Positions 23,597 to 36,167 of a DNA stretch of 64,000 nt are shown one piece after another (position 1 is the stretch's first letter; every line of letters starts with the position of its first letter). The translations under genes were made by a program, and so were the position numbers. The DNA is taken from positions 248,001 to 312,000 of the forward strand of contig WNYE01000029.1 of the NCBI GenBank assembly GCA_021396245.1, given 5' to 3'. The notes beneath the pieces were generated by a model. It was not told the origin of the DNA. It saw only the letters and a program-made list of their open reading frames with translations, and did no database searches. This stretch comes from Sporothrix humicola (taxonomy: Eukaryota > Ascomycota > Sordariomycetes > Ophiostomatales > Ophiostomataceae).

Positions 23597-25821
23597 TGTG
23601 GAGGCAGTTGGCAGAAGAGTGAGGGGAGTCGGGGGTGGATGGGCGGTGATGGATGAGACAAGGGTCAGGACCCTGAGAGGCGCGGCGAATGCACAGAGGA
23701 GAGCTGCCTTTTCGAATGCTTTGTGAAGCTTTCGAAAGCTCAGCCTTGTGGTGCGTTGTCGTCGTGGGGATCGTGATGTCGTCGGCGGGAGTGTTGAAAT
23801 AAAAAAGGGCGTCAAGGAAGGCCGGCGGAGATGGCGGGCTGGTCGAGGAGGATGGGAAATGTCGCCGAGAGCGAGGGCGTGATGAAATGGTGATGGACAA
23901 AAGTCAAAGAAAGCAAAGAAACGAGGCAGCTGTGCTCCAGAATACGGCGATAATCGCTGCTTGAGGTTTAGTGCAGTTTGGTCGCCAAAATGACTAATCA
24001 GAGCCAGAGAGACAAAATAAGGCGGTGTAATGGTCACGTGCAATACTGCCGTTTAAGAGACAGTCCCAGCACATGCAATTTACATTCACGGCCGCAACGG
24101 CTCCTCTCCGCAGCTCTCCTCTTCTCCTCTTTTGCTCTCAGTTTCTCCTCTTTGCTTCTCCTCACGACCAAACTCCCCTCCTCTCCCGTTCGGGTGCGGG
24201 ATGTTTCCGGAAGCATCAGACCGACCATGTGAGAATAGTAGGTTTTATCGATGCGTCATGTTAACGGTTTTCAATAGTGTCCATAGATGTGAGAAAATGC
24301 GACGGTAACAGGTCTCGTCATAGAAGATTTTGACGGATTGCTTCAGTTGCATCAACATACATCACGGTTGCACAAGCTTCCTGTTATGCCGCCGAGGCTG
24401 TTTCTCCTCATTGCACCACATATGTACTTTTTGCAATCATTATTTTCGGTGCCATTTATTCTACATCTGCCTTTTGCATGCTTAGGATCTTGTGCCACGC
24501 CAATGTTCTCGGTTCTTTTGTGTGCAGTGACATGTTTGTAACATGTTTGTCCTTATTTGATCTTGCATGTCTGCTTTTGGTAATTAAGAAGCGGCGGTCA
24601 GGCAGCAGCTTTATGGACACATTGCAGAAACAAGAGAGAAAAGACGAAAAAAGAAAAGACGAAAAAAGAAAAGACGAAAAAAGAAAAGAGGAAGCAAAAA
24701 ACAGTGGACATGCCTCTGATTACAGTGGTCTGATTGCGTCCCAAACAACACGATTTATTTCATTTTCTCTGATTGCCCGTACGGGTACCGTAGGCGGAGG
24801 TTGCAGTGGCCGGCCGGAGACGGAGAGCCTCAAATTGCTGAACCCATTCTTGAGCTCATTTTTTGTCTTTTCTCTCTTTTCTTTTTGCTCCTTCCCGGAT
24901 TGGCCGAATTGACGGACCGGTCCGAGAGTTGAGAAGTAAAAGTAAAGAGTAAAAGAATAATAAAGAACAAGAATCCTTCTTTCCCGATGTTTTCATGAAT
25001 TGTTTCGGAATCGGATTCAATTTCCGTTTCGACAGTTTAAGTCAGACATTCTGGTGCTGGAAAACGGTACATTCAATCGGATGGCGATTTGCGACTCGGG
25101 TTCGTTGCTGCGAATTTCTCGTTGCCCGATTGGGCAGAAAACCCCGAGGTTGCGGCGAGCAAAGACGTTGATGGGGGAGTTTCCAGTTGAGAATTACAGT
25201 GAGAGGAGGTTGTCGACCCAGAGATAGCTCCGAAGCCTTGCCTTTAGTTGTTCCAGTCGTCCCTACGGAGCAATCCCGACAAACGTATCCGCTTGGATTA
25301 AAGTAGTGGCCAGAATGGCTAGAATAGTCGCTTTCAGCGTTGTCGGCAATCGTTCAAGGCAATCGACACGTATTTTCGGTGAAGATAACTGGGGACTGAG
25401 ACTGAGACTGGAGACGCAGACTGTAAACTGGAGTATCCATAAGGACGAGAGACAGAAGAAAACACAGGAGCTTCATGGAGAGACGTCGCCAAGTGAGATG
25501 GTCGAACTGAGAAAATGTATTAAAATTGACTGTAAAATATGAATGTGGGAAGAGCTGGAAAACGAGGCTGTCGACGGCTGGAGGGCGAGAAAGACAAAAT
25601 AAAATGTCTATAGTTTTATGGAGTTCTTTTGTCTCTTCTTGTGCTTCCCTTCCCTGCCGTCTCTTCTCAGATTCCCGGTCTCGTTCCCTTTGGAATCATG
25701 AACAAGAGTTCCCAATGTAAACCAGTGTCAAAACGTCAAACAAAGCACGCCCGCCGCTCTATCACGCCCTCTGCCCCCTGCCCCCTTTTGCTGCACCCAT
25801 CTGCCTGCTACGCATCGTTGT
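23597..25821. other. Spacer between cytochrome b5 and TFIIE beta
   Basis: No supported gene. It contains the TFIIE beta promoter, a purine-rich 15-bp tandem repeat (24639-24690) and otherwise unremarkable AT-rich sequence. Confidence 0.5.
24639..24690. repeat. 15-bp polypurine tandem repeat, about 3.5 copies
   Basis: AAAAGACGAAAAAAG repeats with an exact 15-bp period (AAAAGAC at 24639, 24654 and 24669), degenerating at 24684. A minisatellite in non-coding sequence. Confidence 0.85.
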
Positions 25822-26301
25822 CTAAGCAGACGGTTGTTGCTGCTGCTGCTGCAGGTACTGGTAGCCGTAGTAAGCGACGGCGCCGCCAATGGCCAGGAAC
25901 GCGTACAGGCCGATACCAAGACCAGCGGCGTCCGTCTGCGCCTTGGGCGCCACCGCGCCCGTCTGGCCGTGGCTCGACGGGCTCGGGTCGCCGGCCTGCC
26001 GCTTCAATGTGCCGACGAGCAGCTGCTCCAGCGTCTCGCGCGCCTCGTCGCTGTGGCCGACGTCCTCGAACGCCTCGGTCGCGTCCTGGCCGCCGACGTC
26101 CAGCAGGACCTCCTCGCCGCCGCTGCACGGGTTAGCACGTATTCAAAATGGAATTCCGGGGGTACTCGGGGAGGGTACGCACGGATGCTCGTCGACAAAC
26201 TTGGTGGTGTCGTAGACCTTGTCGTGGATGACGAGGAACAGGTCCTTGCTGGTGTTGTGCTCAGCAACGTCCTGGTAGGTGTACTCCTTTGTGGCAGCCA
26301 T
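25822..26301 (-). CDS. cyb5: Cytochrome b5, tail-anchored
   Basis: Exon 1 26301-26183, 60-nt intron 26182-26123 (donor GTGCGT, CTAAC branch, GTGCAG acceptor), exon 2 26122-25822; 139 aa. It is a small electron carrier that supplies electrons to ER lipid desaturases, sterol enzymes and P450s. The heme-binding core runs from residue 1 to about 80 with axial ligands His39 (VDEHPGGEE) and His63 (DVGHSDEA). The intron splits the Pro codon of HPGG. A polar linker is followed by a single C-terminal membrane helix (about 108-130, LGIGLYAFLAIGGAVAYYGY) and a short tail, the usual ER tail-anchor layout. The extreme C-terminus is QQQQQQPSA; the Gln run is unusual. Confidence 0.95.
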
Positions 26302-28815
26302 TGTGATGTGTGAGGTCGGGGAGAAGAAGTTCGAGAAAGTGTCGAGAGAAAGAATCGAGATGCGATCAGAAGAAGATCGTCGAGACGAGACAGGCGAAAG
26401 ACAAAAAGGAGTCGGAGGTCACACGAGGTGGAAGGCGGTCTAGTTGGATGAAGGTGAAGGATTAGGACGAAAGACAAGAGGCGAGAGACGAAGAGACGAA
26501 TGGGAGGAGAAGAAGGCAGAAGAAAAAGAGGTAAAAAGAAAAAGTCGAGAACAGATCAAAGAAAAGATCTAAGAAAAAGGGACACCCAAAATCGATAGCG
26601 CAGAGATTAAGAATTCGAGCAATAGGGGCTAAAATTTACAGCGACTTCAGGGGTGCGCGCCGTGGTTGGGAAGGGGCCAGTTGGGTGGATCGGCGCGCGT
26701 GGAAGTTCAGGTCCCAGGGGACAACTGGGGTGTTGGCTGCGTGTTGCCTGTTGGGAAACTGCCTGCGATGGGGATTATTCACTTTGAACAGTGAAAGGTG
26801 CTAACAGCAGTTGGCGGGCGCAAAGGCACGTATTCGTTCCCGCCAAAATGTTAGAATAGCGAGAATAGCATGTGGGCGCGAAAGCGAGCTCCAAAGGGGT
26901 CCACAATAAATTAATGTGAAATTCAGAGAAAAAAAGGGAAAATAGGGAAACAACAGAAATCCAGACGCTGGGATTGGCTGGAGTCCGTTGGGTGGGAAGG
27001 AGCTAGGGGGGTTCTTTGGTGTCTCTCGAAGGAAAGAGATGCCAAGATACCTCCGGGGCAACAGTCCAGATAGGCACTTGCCTGGCCTAGAAAAACGTAT
27101 GACCACGGAAGGTAACGGCAATTCTGTCCTTTGCTGTCCTTTCCACTATCCTGGCGGGCACGGGCCAGTTTCGCTACTTCCCCAATTTTTGCACAGAAGC
27201 AAAAGAGTGGGTCTCTGTCTTGGATATCCTCGACTTTTAACTGCAGCCCGGAAGTGTTCAACGGGAGAGGACCAGACGGGCCAACACCAGCGCCTGGCAG
27301 TATTTTGCCCGTTTCCCCAAGGCCAGTTGCCAGTTTTACTGTCATTGATCCGCTTGCCTGATTGGCTGATTGGCGGATCACCGAGGCGGAGAGAGGAGAA
27401 AGGAGAAACGACAGTACCGCGGCCGATTCCCAGCGAAGATGCAGCGAAGATATGAATCCGGGGAAGCAGCCTCTACTTAAGAAGACAGTAGCCAGTCTCG
27501 AATTCGGAATTGTCAACGGCTGCACGAAAATGTGTTGAATACAGAACAGCGTTTTGATATTATCTTAGTTTCCAAGACTCTTGCACGCTTGTTCCTTCCT
27601 CTTTCCCTTTCACTCTGTTGCTTGCTCTTTCTCTCTCTGCTGCCGGCCGGGACCCACTAAAATATAGCGTATCAACACTCAAGTCTGGCAATTGCAGTTT
27701 GGGTGTGAGTTTGATTCGAGGCTATCGCCGATGGAAGCGGAGTATCTCTTGCTGAGGACGGAGTATCTTCACAGGTCAATTCACAGGCCAATTCTCGAGT
27801 AAAAAAAAAGGGTCACCACACCGTTTTCACACTTCGTTTTGTCTTTTTGTATCACCAATTGGCACATATTGCATCGCCATCCTGCGTTGAGATGGCCCAC
27901 CCATCGTATGTCGTTCCTGCCTCAAAGGCTCACAGGACCTGTTTTTATTTTGCAGAAAAGCACAGGATCCTCCATCGTACCTGCCTCTAGGAACGCCTCT
28001 AGGAACACTGGGCGGACTTCCGGGAAGAGCTTATCCACCTCCCCTCTCAGTGCCTCTCCACGCCCTCCCGTCCCGCCTTCCTTCCCCGGTCTTGGTGGCC
28101 TTGGTGGCCTTTTGGTGACCTTTGTGGGTATATATTTACCTTTTTCTCCTTTGGCTGGTGTCCTGCAGACCATTAATTTTTTATTTTTACTTGGAGCTGT
28201 GTTTCTTTTTCCGGGGAAGCGTCATATCGTTCTGTCTGGTCTGCAAAAAAAGGGTGTGCTGACCGTGAAAAAGTAGATAACACCAGCCTGCCCCATACTC
28301 TGATGGGTACTTTTTACTTTCTGATTCCTACTTTGATCAGATAAAGCTGGAAGTATGCAGGATGCATATTCAGTGTCCGAAATGCATGACATCTTGTGTT
28401 CTATGTTTCTATGCTTCCATGCTCCTATGCTTCCATGACCTTCTACAGCATTTCCCCTCTTGTTCTTCCCTTTGAGCAGTCTTCGGTTGCTCGGTGTGTC
28501 GGCCTTGCGGTTATTCATGCCAATGCTTCGACAAACAACTGTCGTCATTGTTACAACCCTTTGCTGTTACACACACTTGTGAGTAGCCATTAGGTTTGCC
28601 TGATTGGGCATTCCTGAAGACTCACAGCCTTCCATCGCTCATCTCAGCCTCGTCGCCAACTGTTTGTAATGGTCTTGGCATACTTGATGTTTGATGTTTG
28701 AAGTTTAATATGTGCAATTCCATCTCGTGTCGTATTTTCGTAACCTATCCCAAGTCAAGGGAGCTCATTGTCTTCCCGTCCTCCGTTCATCTATCTGGAT
28801 GCTACGCACCCAGGT
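26302..28815. other. Spacer between capping protein alpha and cytochrome b5
   Basis: No credible gene. A 200-codon minus ORF at 26923-27525 lacks family motifs and codon bias. A 12-bp duplication (GCCTCTAGGAAC) lies at 27983-28006. Confidence 0.5.
27983..28006. repeat. 12-bp tandem duplication
   Basis: GCCTCTAGGAAC at 27983-27994 and again at 27995-28006, exact. Confidence 0.8.
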
Positions 28816-29791
28816 CTACCTCCGTCCTTGCCCGCCGCCGCCAATGTCCTGGCCCAGCCGGTAGCTCGCCACCTTGTCCCACTCAATCTTTTGGCGCGTC
28901 ACCGGCAGCTGCCGCCGCAGGCCCTTGAAGGCGCCCTCGCTGAGCGACAGGAACTTCTTGTTGAGCTCGTCCTGGTACGCCTTTTCGAGCGAGGCGATCT
29001 CGCGCGCGAGGGTCGAGCCGTTGGCGGATGTCGACAAAGAAGCGGACTGCGGCTTGTTGGTCAAGAGTCTGACATTGCCGTCCTCGTAGTAGTGGACGTC
29101 GACGCGGATGTTGCCTTCGAGCGAGCCCGACGACGGGTCAAAGACGTAGCGCGACCGCCAGCGGCCGTTCCAAAAGTTCTGGGGGCTGTACTTGTTGCTG
29201 ACGATGAGGATGGCGATCTGGTTGGAATTGGGGACGGGGTAGACGCCAAAGGCCGGGCGCTCGTAGTGTTCCTTGACGTAGGTGGAAAGTGCCTTGAGGG
29301 TGGAGTTTCTGCAGAAGTTAGTGGTATTCGAACGAAGTGAGGACACGAGCGAAGCGAGGAAAGAAAAGCGAGCGCAGCGAGGACTGTAACGTACACGAGC
29401 TCGCCTTCGACAGAGTGGCTCTGGGCGGCCGAGGCCTTTTGCGTGCGGTGGTCGTAGGCGAAGCTGGTGGCGCTGGAGGGGTCGTAGTAGCGGGAGTCGT
29501 CATCGGCGTCGACGCGGCTGTCGGCAGCAATAATGGCGGGCTGGCTGCCGGACACGCTGCCGGGGATCTGGACGGTGGCAAACTGCTCCTCGTTGTACTT
29601 TGCAAAGGCCGGGGCCAGGTTGTCAAAGAGCTTTGGTTTGGAGAGCGTGAGAGACTCGATGTCGGCGATGACGCTGGCGAGCTGTTCTCGTTAGTATGCG
29701 TGGTTCGTAGATGTGGTATCCAGGTGCCTGTACGTACCTCACCCGGAGGTGCGCCCTCGACAAAGGAGGAGACGATCTCCGAGTCGGACAT
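28816..29791 (-). CDS. cap1: F-actin-capping protein subunit alpha
   Basis: Three exons: 29791-29738, 29681-29395 and 29308-28816; 277 aa. With the beta subunit it caps actin filament barbed ends and limits filament growth. The start MSDSEIVSSFVEGAPPGE and the next exon LASVIADIESL match the family N-terminus. The diagnostic stretch NFWNGRWRSRYVFD, then GNIRVDVHYYEDGNVRL, lies in exon 3, with a basic tentacle-like C-terminus (LRRQLPVTRQKIEWDKV). Intron 1 is 56 nt (GTACGT donor). Intron 2 is 86 nt (GTACGT donor, CTAAC branch) and contains a triple internal repeat. Splicing keeps phase (codons E/L and V split as GT+A). Confidence 0.95.
29329..29383. repeat. Triple 15-bp repeat inside cap1 intron 2
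   Basis: CGAGCGAAGCGAGGA at 29346-29360, a one-mismatch copy at 29369-29383 and a two-mismatch copy at 29329-29343. Together they make up over half of the 86-nt intron. Confidence 0.75.
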
Positions 29792-30476
29792 GGTGAGACG
29801 ACGAAGAACGACGAAAGAAAGAAGAGGGGAAGCTGTCGGTGATCGCTGTGCTGTGTTGTGAAACAGGAATCGCTGCAGACGGGAAAGAAAACAAAAGTCG
29901 CTGATGATCGCCGATACGTCAATAGATGATGCGGTATCAATGGATGGAGTCCGTCGTGGCAAGCTACGTTGAAGCTATCGAGGTACGGAAAGGGGGCTGA
30001 TGAGGTCGATGCGTTCCTGCCGCAGAGGTCCGATGCGGGGCAGACTAGGCGAAGCACGAAGCACGAGAGGGGCGGAAGGCTGCCGCCAAATAAACACCAA
30101 ATGGCCTGGCCAATGACGAAAAGTCCCCGTATTTTCGAGCCAACAGCCTGGTGCAACTGGCCCAATAGCGCTATGGAATCGCTGGACGACTAACTGCTAC
30201 GACGGTGCTCGGCTTAAGCCGCATAGTCTCGTTGAAACATATCAGAGGCGCGACTTATTTCTTGTCGACCTTATTCTCAAACTTATGGATACAAAGTACA
30301 GAGTAAGCTTTTAATCATTGAAAATGCTTGTATTAAATGTATGCATAAAACTCTTTACATGACTCTCGCTGTTGTCAATTGATCGTTCGATTGTTCTTGC
30401 TGTGGGCATCATCCCGTTTTCCTCTTTATTCTTACTTCTATCCCTGGACCTCTAATGCAAAGTTCCAATCATCCAT
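29792..30476. other. Spacer between BCKDH E1 beta and capping protein alpha
   Basis: Contains the cap1 promoter and the E1 beta 3' UTR; no ORF of note. Confidence 0.5.
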
Positions 30477-31869
30477 TTAATACTCCAGAGTCGTCTTGAT
30501 CGCATCGTATATTCCTGGGATTGTTAGTTTCTCGTTTATGATTATTGCCAACATCAACACGGGAGCACTCACTTGAAACGTCCGGGACGTTAAACTTCTC
30601 AAAGGCCAGCGGCATGTGTGTGCTCCAGCCGGCAACACGCGACACCGGCGCCTCCAGACGCACAAACGTGTCCGAGTCCTCCTGGACGGTGGCCGCCACC
30701 TCGGCGCCGACGCCCTGGTTCACCATCGCCTCGTGCACCACAATGCACCGGCCCGTCTTGCGCACGCTGCTGAGGACGGCCTCCTTGTCCCAGGGGTAGA
30801 CTGTCCGCAGGTCGATGAGCTCCACCGAGAAGTTGCCGCCCTTGCCCTTGCCCGCAAAATCGGCCTCGGCCTGCTTGATCGCGCTCATGCAGTTGTACAG
30901 CGGCTGGCCGTACGACACAATCGTGATATCGGCGCCCTCCTTGAGGATCTCGGCCTTGGACAGGGGCAGCTCGTAGGCGTCCACGGGGACCTGCTCGACG
31001 GCCGCGCGGTACAGGATCTTGGGCTCCAGGAACAGCACGGGGTCGTTGCTGCGGATGGCCGCCAGCAGCAGACCCTTGGCCTGGACGGGCGACCGCGGCA
31101 GCACCACGCGCAATCCGGGCACGTGGGTAAACAAGCTCTCGGGCGACTGCGAGTGGTAGAGCGCGCCGTGACCGACAACACCGCACGGCATGCGCACCGT
31201 CAGGCCGCCCACGTGCCGGCCGTTGCCGCCGTCCCGGAACCGGAACTTGGCCGCCTCGTTGACAATCTGGTCAAACGCGGGGAAGACGTAGTCGGCAAAC
31301 TGGATCTCGGCAATCGGGCGCATGCCCTCGGCCGCCAGCCCGATAGCGAAACCCATGATGCCCTGTTCTGTGAGGGGCGTGTTGAACACGCGCTCGTCGC
31401 CATACGTATCCTTCAAGTTCATCGAGCACCGGAACACGCCGCCAAACGCCACGTCCTCGCCAAACAGCAGCACCGACTCGTCCTCGGCCAGCGCAATCGA
31501 CATGGCGTCGTTGATCGCCTGATACAAATTCATGCGCTTGGTGGCGCCGCCGCGGACGTCGGCCGGCAGCTCGGGATTGCTCAGGGCCGCCTGGGCCGTG
31601 TGTGCGAGCAGAGGCGTGGTGCCATAGTCGATCGGCAGGTTGAGGCGGGCATTGGCGGGTGCCGCGGAGGAGTAGTGGCGGGATGTCGAGGAAGGAGAAG
31701 AGAACAGGGTCTGTGATTGCTGTCGCCGTCTTGTCGAGAAGAAGCACTGTGATGATGCTGTCGCCGTCGAGGCTGCAAAAACGGATTTTGACTGAAAATG
31801 GAACTGTTGGCTGGGGGCAGTGGCACGGAGCACGCGCCGTGGCACCCGCGAGACGGACGAAATCTTCAT
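30477..31869 (-). CDS. Branched-chain 2-oxoacid dehydrogenase E1 subunit beta, mitochondrial
   Basis: Exon 1 31869-30573, 58-nt intron 30572-30515 (GTGAGT donor, CTAAC branch, CCCAG acceptor), exon 2 30514-30477; 444 aa. It is the beta chain of the thiamine-diphosphate-dependent E1 of the branched-chain 2-oxoacid dehydrogenase complex (valine, leucine and isoleucine breakdown). The N-terminal 60-70 residues are Arg/Ser/Gln-rich and acid-free (MKISSVSRVPRRVLR), a mitochondrial presequence. The core shows LFGEDVAFGGVFRCSMNL, VFNTPLTEQGIMGFAIGLA and EIQFADYVFPAFDQIVNEAAKFR. These fit the BCKDH beta chain better than pyruvate dehydrogenase beta. The last exon restores the family C-terminus (VPDVS-RIYDAIKTTLEY) with only 11 residues after the junction codon. 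Confidence 0.94.
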
Positions 31870-33403
31870 TCTGAAGTCGGTCGTAGTATGTCGTAAAATA
31901 CAATCGCGTTCGCTCAAACAGCCAGTGTTTTCCAATTGCGAGTTGTAAAAGAAAGGAAACAAAAACGGGATCAAGAAGTTCGCAGGGAGAAAGTATTCTT
32001 GGGGAAGCTGAATCAAGGAAGGGACCGACGGTCAGCACAAGAAGGGCCAAAAAGGAGGAAAGTGCGTCTAGTTGCGGCTTATGTCGGCTTTGAGCGGCGT
32101 TTGGCAGGTTTCTTAACTGGTTTCGTTCCTGGCGCGCTCTTTCGTCACTGCCCTTTTGCGGGCGCTACAGCGCTCTTCCCCTCGTTTTCCAGTGATTAAA
32201 AAGTGGAGCGTGCCACCAAAATGACCAAAATGCTCCCCTGACACCAAAAGCTGCCATCAATACCGTCCAAAAGTATGGGGAAGCCGCGACCGTTTGCTCT
32301 CCCGCTCGGTCTAAAATCTCAGGTGAAGATAGGCCGCAGCTGCCTCATCTGGAGTTTGTCATCTCGTAGGCGATTTTGCACCAAAAGGAAGGCGCAACTG
32401 GACGTACACGCATTTAAGTATTATCCATGACCATTAAGTCGGAGCCATTTTGTCGTTATCAATTGCACAGTTGCACAAGATAAATCCTTGCTTTCTTTCA
32501 TCTGTACTCGGCTTACAGACTCGATGCTGTCCAACAGCTTTAGTGACCGTACCCCAGATTGGCCAACAGGCCGGAGATTTGCAAGCTGCCGCGGCCCGGG
32601 CCAGATCCGATCGAATGAGTGTGGCAGCGATCTATCAAGTCGGGGGCGAATTGAGAAGACAATGGATCTGGTGGAAATCAATTATTTGTCCTTCAAAGAT
32701 TCAAAGATGCTCACTATGGTAAATGACGTGGCACATTGTTGTTTTTATTGTGCTTTTGTAGTCTCGCTTGTTTACAGCCACAACTTGGTAATACGAGAAA
32801 AAAAGTCGACAAACCTGCCCTCGACGCAATCAATTACGCGGTGCCAAATTTTGGAAAGGAAAAATTCATCACAAGAAACTGTCGAGAACAGCTGTGCTAC
32901 GTAATGTCCGGCACTTTCTGCCGTGGTTCTGCTATTTATTTTGTGTAATGGGCTGCATGCATTTTATATGAGAATTGGGGAGAAATAGTGCGATTAGATT
33001 GTTGCTGGGGCAACTAGGGCAATTGCGTGGCACAGGGCACGGCATCCCCACCCAAACAAATGGGCAAGAGCGACCTGCCAATGGTGCAGCGGCAAGGACA
33101 GCAAGGAAGGCACTCAAAAGGAGTCGACGAATGGAAGGTGCGCTATGATCGCTTCTAGTTTCTTGGCACGCGCCTGCTCTTTCACAAGCTGAAGTCAAGT
33201 TTGAAGAGGAAGTCGCATCCCAGCTGTTGATGCTATTTTGAATTCGAGATTTTGAGACACCGCAAAGTGCTTGCAGAGGAATGCGACCATCACGACCACC
33301 ACATTCCACATCACCAACAGACAGCGGCTGCCAATAACCCCACCATTAGAGTTTTGATCAATTCTCCGAACATCTACATTCCTGGCACACACAGTCGACA
33401 CCG
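31870..33403. other. Divergent promoter region between BCKDH E1 beta and the GH5 glucanase
   Basis: A 1.5-kb divergent spacer with no supported ORF. It should contain both promoters. Confidence 0.5.
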
Positions 33404-36167
33404 ATGCCGGCTTACGACTCGGACGGCTATCGCGAGTCCGATCGTGATCGAGATCGAGACCGAGATCGAGACCGAGAAAGACGACGACACCGGTCGCGGA
33501 GCGGCACGCCAAAGAAGCGGAAACCGTCGAGCAGCGGCCGGCGCGGCACGAGCTCGCACACCCTGTCGGCGGATGCGCTGGCGCAGTTGAACGCAGGCGC
33601 CGTCGCATCCAGTGCTGGCGAGAGCAGTGCGCCGCCGCGGAGGGAACGAAGAGAGAGAGCCGACCGGGAGGCACGACGAGAAGACAGGCGAGAACGTGAG
33701 GAGCGGCGAGAACGACAAGAAAGGAGGGAGCGGCGCGAGCGACGAGACCGGCAAGAGGCTGAAGAGCGGGAAGCACAACGAGAACGTCTAGAACGGCGAG
33801 AACGACAGGAACGAGAAGAGGCTCTGGGACGGCAGCACGGCCGACGAGAAAGTGCTAGCCGTCGGGAAAGTCGAGACCGGTACGAATCGTCACGAACACG
33901 AAGCGAGGACCGACGACGAAAACAGCGGCGAGACGACGAGCGATATGAACGGCACGAGCGACGGCGAGAAGAACGGGCTGCTGGTCGCGAGTCAGAGCGA
34001 GACACGGAAGACGAGCGGCGAGAGAGTCAACGACACACCTCACGATACGACAGCTACGACTACAGCCGCTACGACAAGAATGACCGACGACGCTCCACAG
34101 ATCGACGCACCAAGTACTACTACATTGACCACGAAGACGACCCCGAAGACGAAGGCTACGACCGAGTCGAGGCTGGTGGCCATGCCGACCGACGGCACCG
34201 CACACGGCGCGATCGGAGGATACCCAGCGGTGCCATGTTGGAGGAGGGTCGGTCTCGCGGCATACGAAAGACTAGCGCCGGCCACCGTCGAGATGCCGCA
34301 ACTGCTGCCACTGCGACGGCTGGTGCTGCGGCCGCTGGAGGCGGCTTCTTTGGCAAGTGGAGGGGCCATTTACGAGGAGGCTTCGGCGGGCTGAGCAGTC
34401 GCGGCAGCAACAACAGCAGCAACTCGGGCCACACGATTGAACGGGTCAAGGAGGAGCAGCTGTACTATTCAAAGCAGCGCCAGTCGTCGCCGTGGACCAA
34501 GAAGAAGAAGCTGTGTAAGTGTGGTGCGCCCTCCAACTTCAATTGAACAGTCGTCTAACAGCTTAGTACTCATTGGCGGCATTATTGGTGCCATTCTCAT
34601 CATCATCATCGCCGTTGTTGCCGTTGTTGTGAGTAAGAAGCACAGCAGCGGTGGCTCGTCATCCGGCAGCTCTTCAGACGACTCGGACTGCAGCGGCCTC
34701 GACTGCATTTCGCCGGCCAGCATCCCATCTGGCGCGCCTTCCTGGCTGAACCCTTACAACTGGGTCTCGGTGACCGACTTCAACCTAACGTACACGGACG
34801 AACTGGTCGGCGGTCTGCCTGTCATGGGCCTCAACACGAGCTACGACGACTCGGCATCGGCCAACTCCAAGACGAAGCCGCTCAACGAGGCATGGGGCTC
34901 TTACGGATCGACACCGGCACGAGGCGTCAATCTTGGTGGCTGGCTGTCTCTCGAACCGTTCATCACTCCGTCGCTGTTTAACTTCAACTCGCGCCTGGGC
35001 ATCATTGACGAATACACATTGTGTTCCTACCTGGGCAGCTCCAAGTGCGAAAACCAGCTGGAGAACCACTACGCGTCGTTTGTGACAGAGTCGACGTTCA
35101 AGGAGATTGCTGCTGCCGGACTGGACCACGTGCGCATTCCCTTTTCCTACTGGGCCGTCGAGGTCTACGACGGCGATCCATATGTATTCCGCACAAGCTG
35201 GCGATATCTCTTGCGAGGAATCGAGTGGGCTCGCAAATATGGATTAAGAGTCAATTTGGATTTGCACGGCCTCCCGGGCAGTCAAAACGGCTGGAACCAC
35301 AGCGGACGGCAGGGCGCCATTGGCTGGATGAACGGCACCGACGGCGACCTCAACGTGCAGCGGTCGCTCGACGTGCACGACAAGCTGTCGCAGTTCTTTG
35401 CGCAGCCGCGCTACAAGAACATTATCTCGCACTACGGCCTGGCCAACGAGCCGCGCATGACGTTTTTGAGTATGTCGTCCGTTATGAACTGGACTCAGAC
35501 GGCGGCGGCGCTGATCCGCAAGAACGGCGTCAACAACGACACGATCATCGTCTTTGGCGACGGCTTTTGTGGGCTGGACAAGTGGCAGGGCCAGCCCAAC
35601 ACGTACAACCTGGCCCTCGACGTGCACCAGTACGAGATTTTCAACAATGGCCAGATCGTCTACACGCACCAGGAAAAGATTACCTACGCGTGCAGCGGCT
35701 GGACGGCCCAGACTGAGCAGAGCATGGACACCTCGACCGGGTTCGGCCCGACCATTGTCGCTGAGTGGTCGCAGGCCGACACGGACTGCACCCCCTACCT
35801 GGGCAATGTCGGCAACGGCAACCGCTGGACCGGCACCTACGATGTCGGCAACGCCTCGCTCAACGCCCTGACGCCCATGTGCCCGCTCAAGAACTCGACG
35901 TGCTCCTGCACCCAGGCCAACGCCGACCCCAGCACGTACTCGTCTTCTTATAAGCAATTTCTGCTCACCTTTGCCGAAGCCCAGATGGACTCGTTTGAAA
36001 AGGGCTGGGGCTGGTGGTACTGGACCTGGGACACCGAGGCTGCCGCGCAGTGGTCGTACCGCAAGGGGCTGGCCGCGGGCATCCTGCCGGCCGACGCGTC
36101 GTCGCGCTCGTTTTCGTGCTCCTCGAGCGACATTCCGTCGTTTGATGATTTGCCAGAGTATTATTAG
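33404..36167 (+). CDS. exgD: Membrane-anchored glucan 1,3-beta-glucosidase, GH5 (ExgD-like)
   Basis: Exons 33404-34514 and 34567-36167; 903 aa. The 52-nt intron has a GTAAGT donor; only the CTTAG acceptor at 34566 keeps the frame, since the nearer AACAG would give a stop. Residues 1-370 form an extremely charged cytosolic tail with Asp-Arg repeats and long Arg/Glu runs. A single hydrophobic helix follows at about 371-393 (LIGGIIGAILIIIIAVVAVVV), so the topology is type II with the catalytic part outside. The GH5 domain shows GVNLGGWLSLEPFITP, RIPFSYWAVE, the acid/base Glu665 in LANEPRM and the nucleophile Glu770 in IVAEWSQAD. Many NxS/T sites suit a secreted domain. Known relatives trim cell-wall beta-1,3-glucan. 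The charged tail resembles that of fungal ExgD but seems long. Confidence 0.93.

Noticed and set aside
33427..34005. Arg/Ser-rich minus ORF that looks like an SR protein
   Set aside because: It is the reverse reading of the Arg/Glu repeat region of the glucanase tail; the forward frame connects to a real GH5 enzyme.
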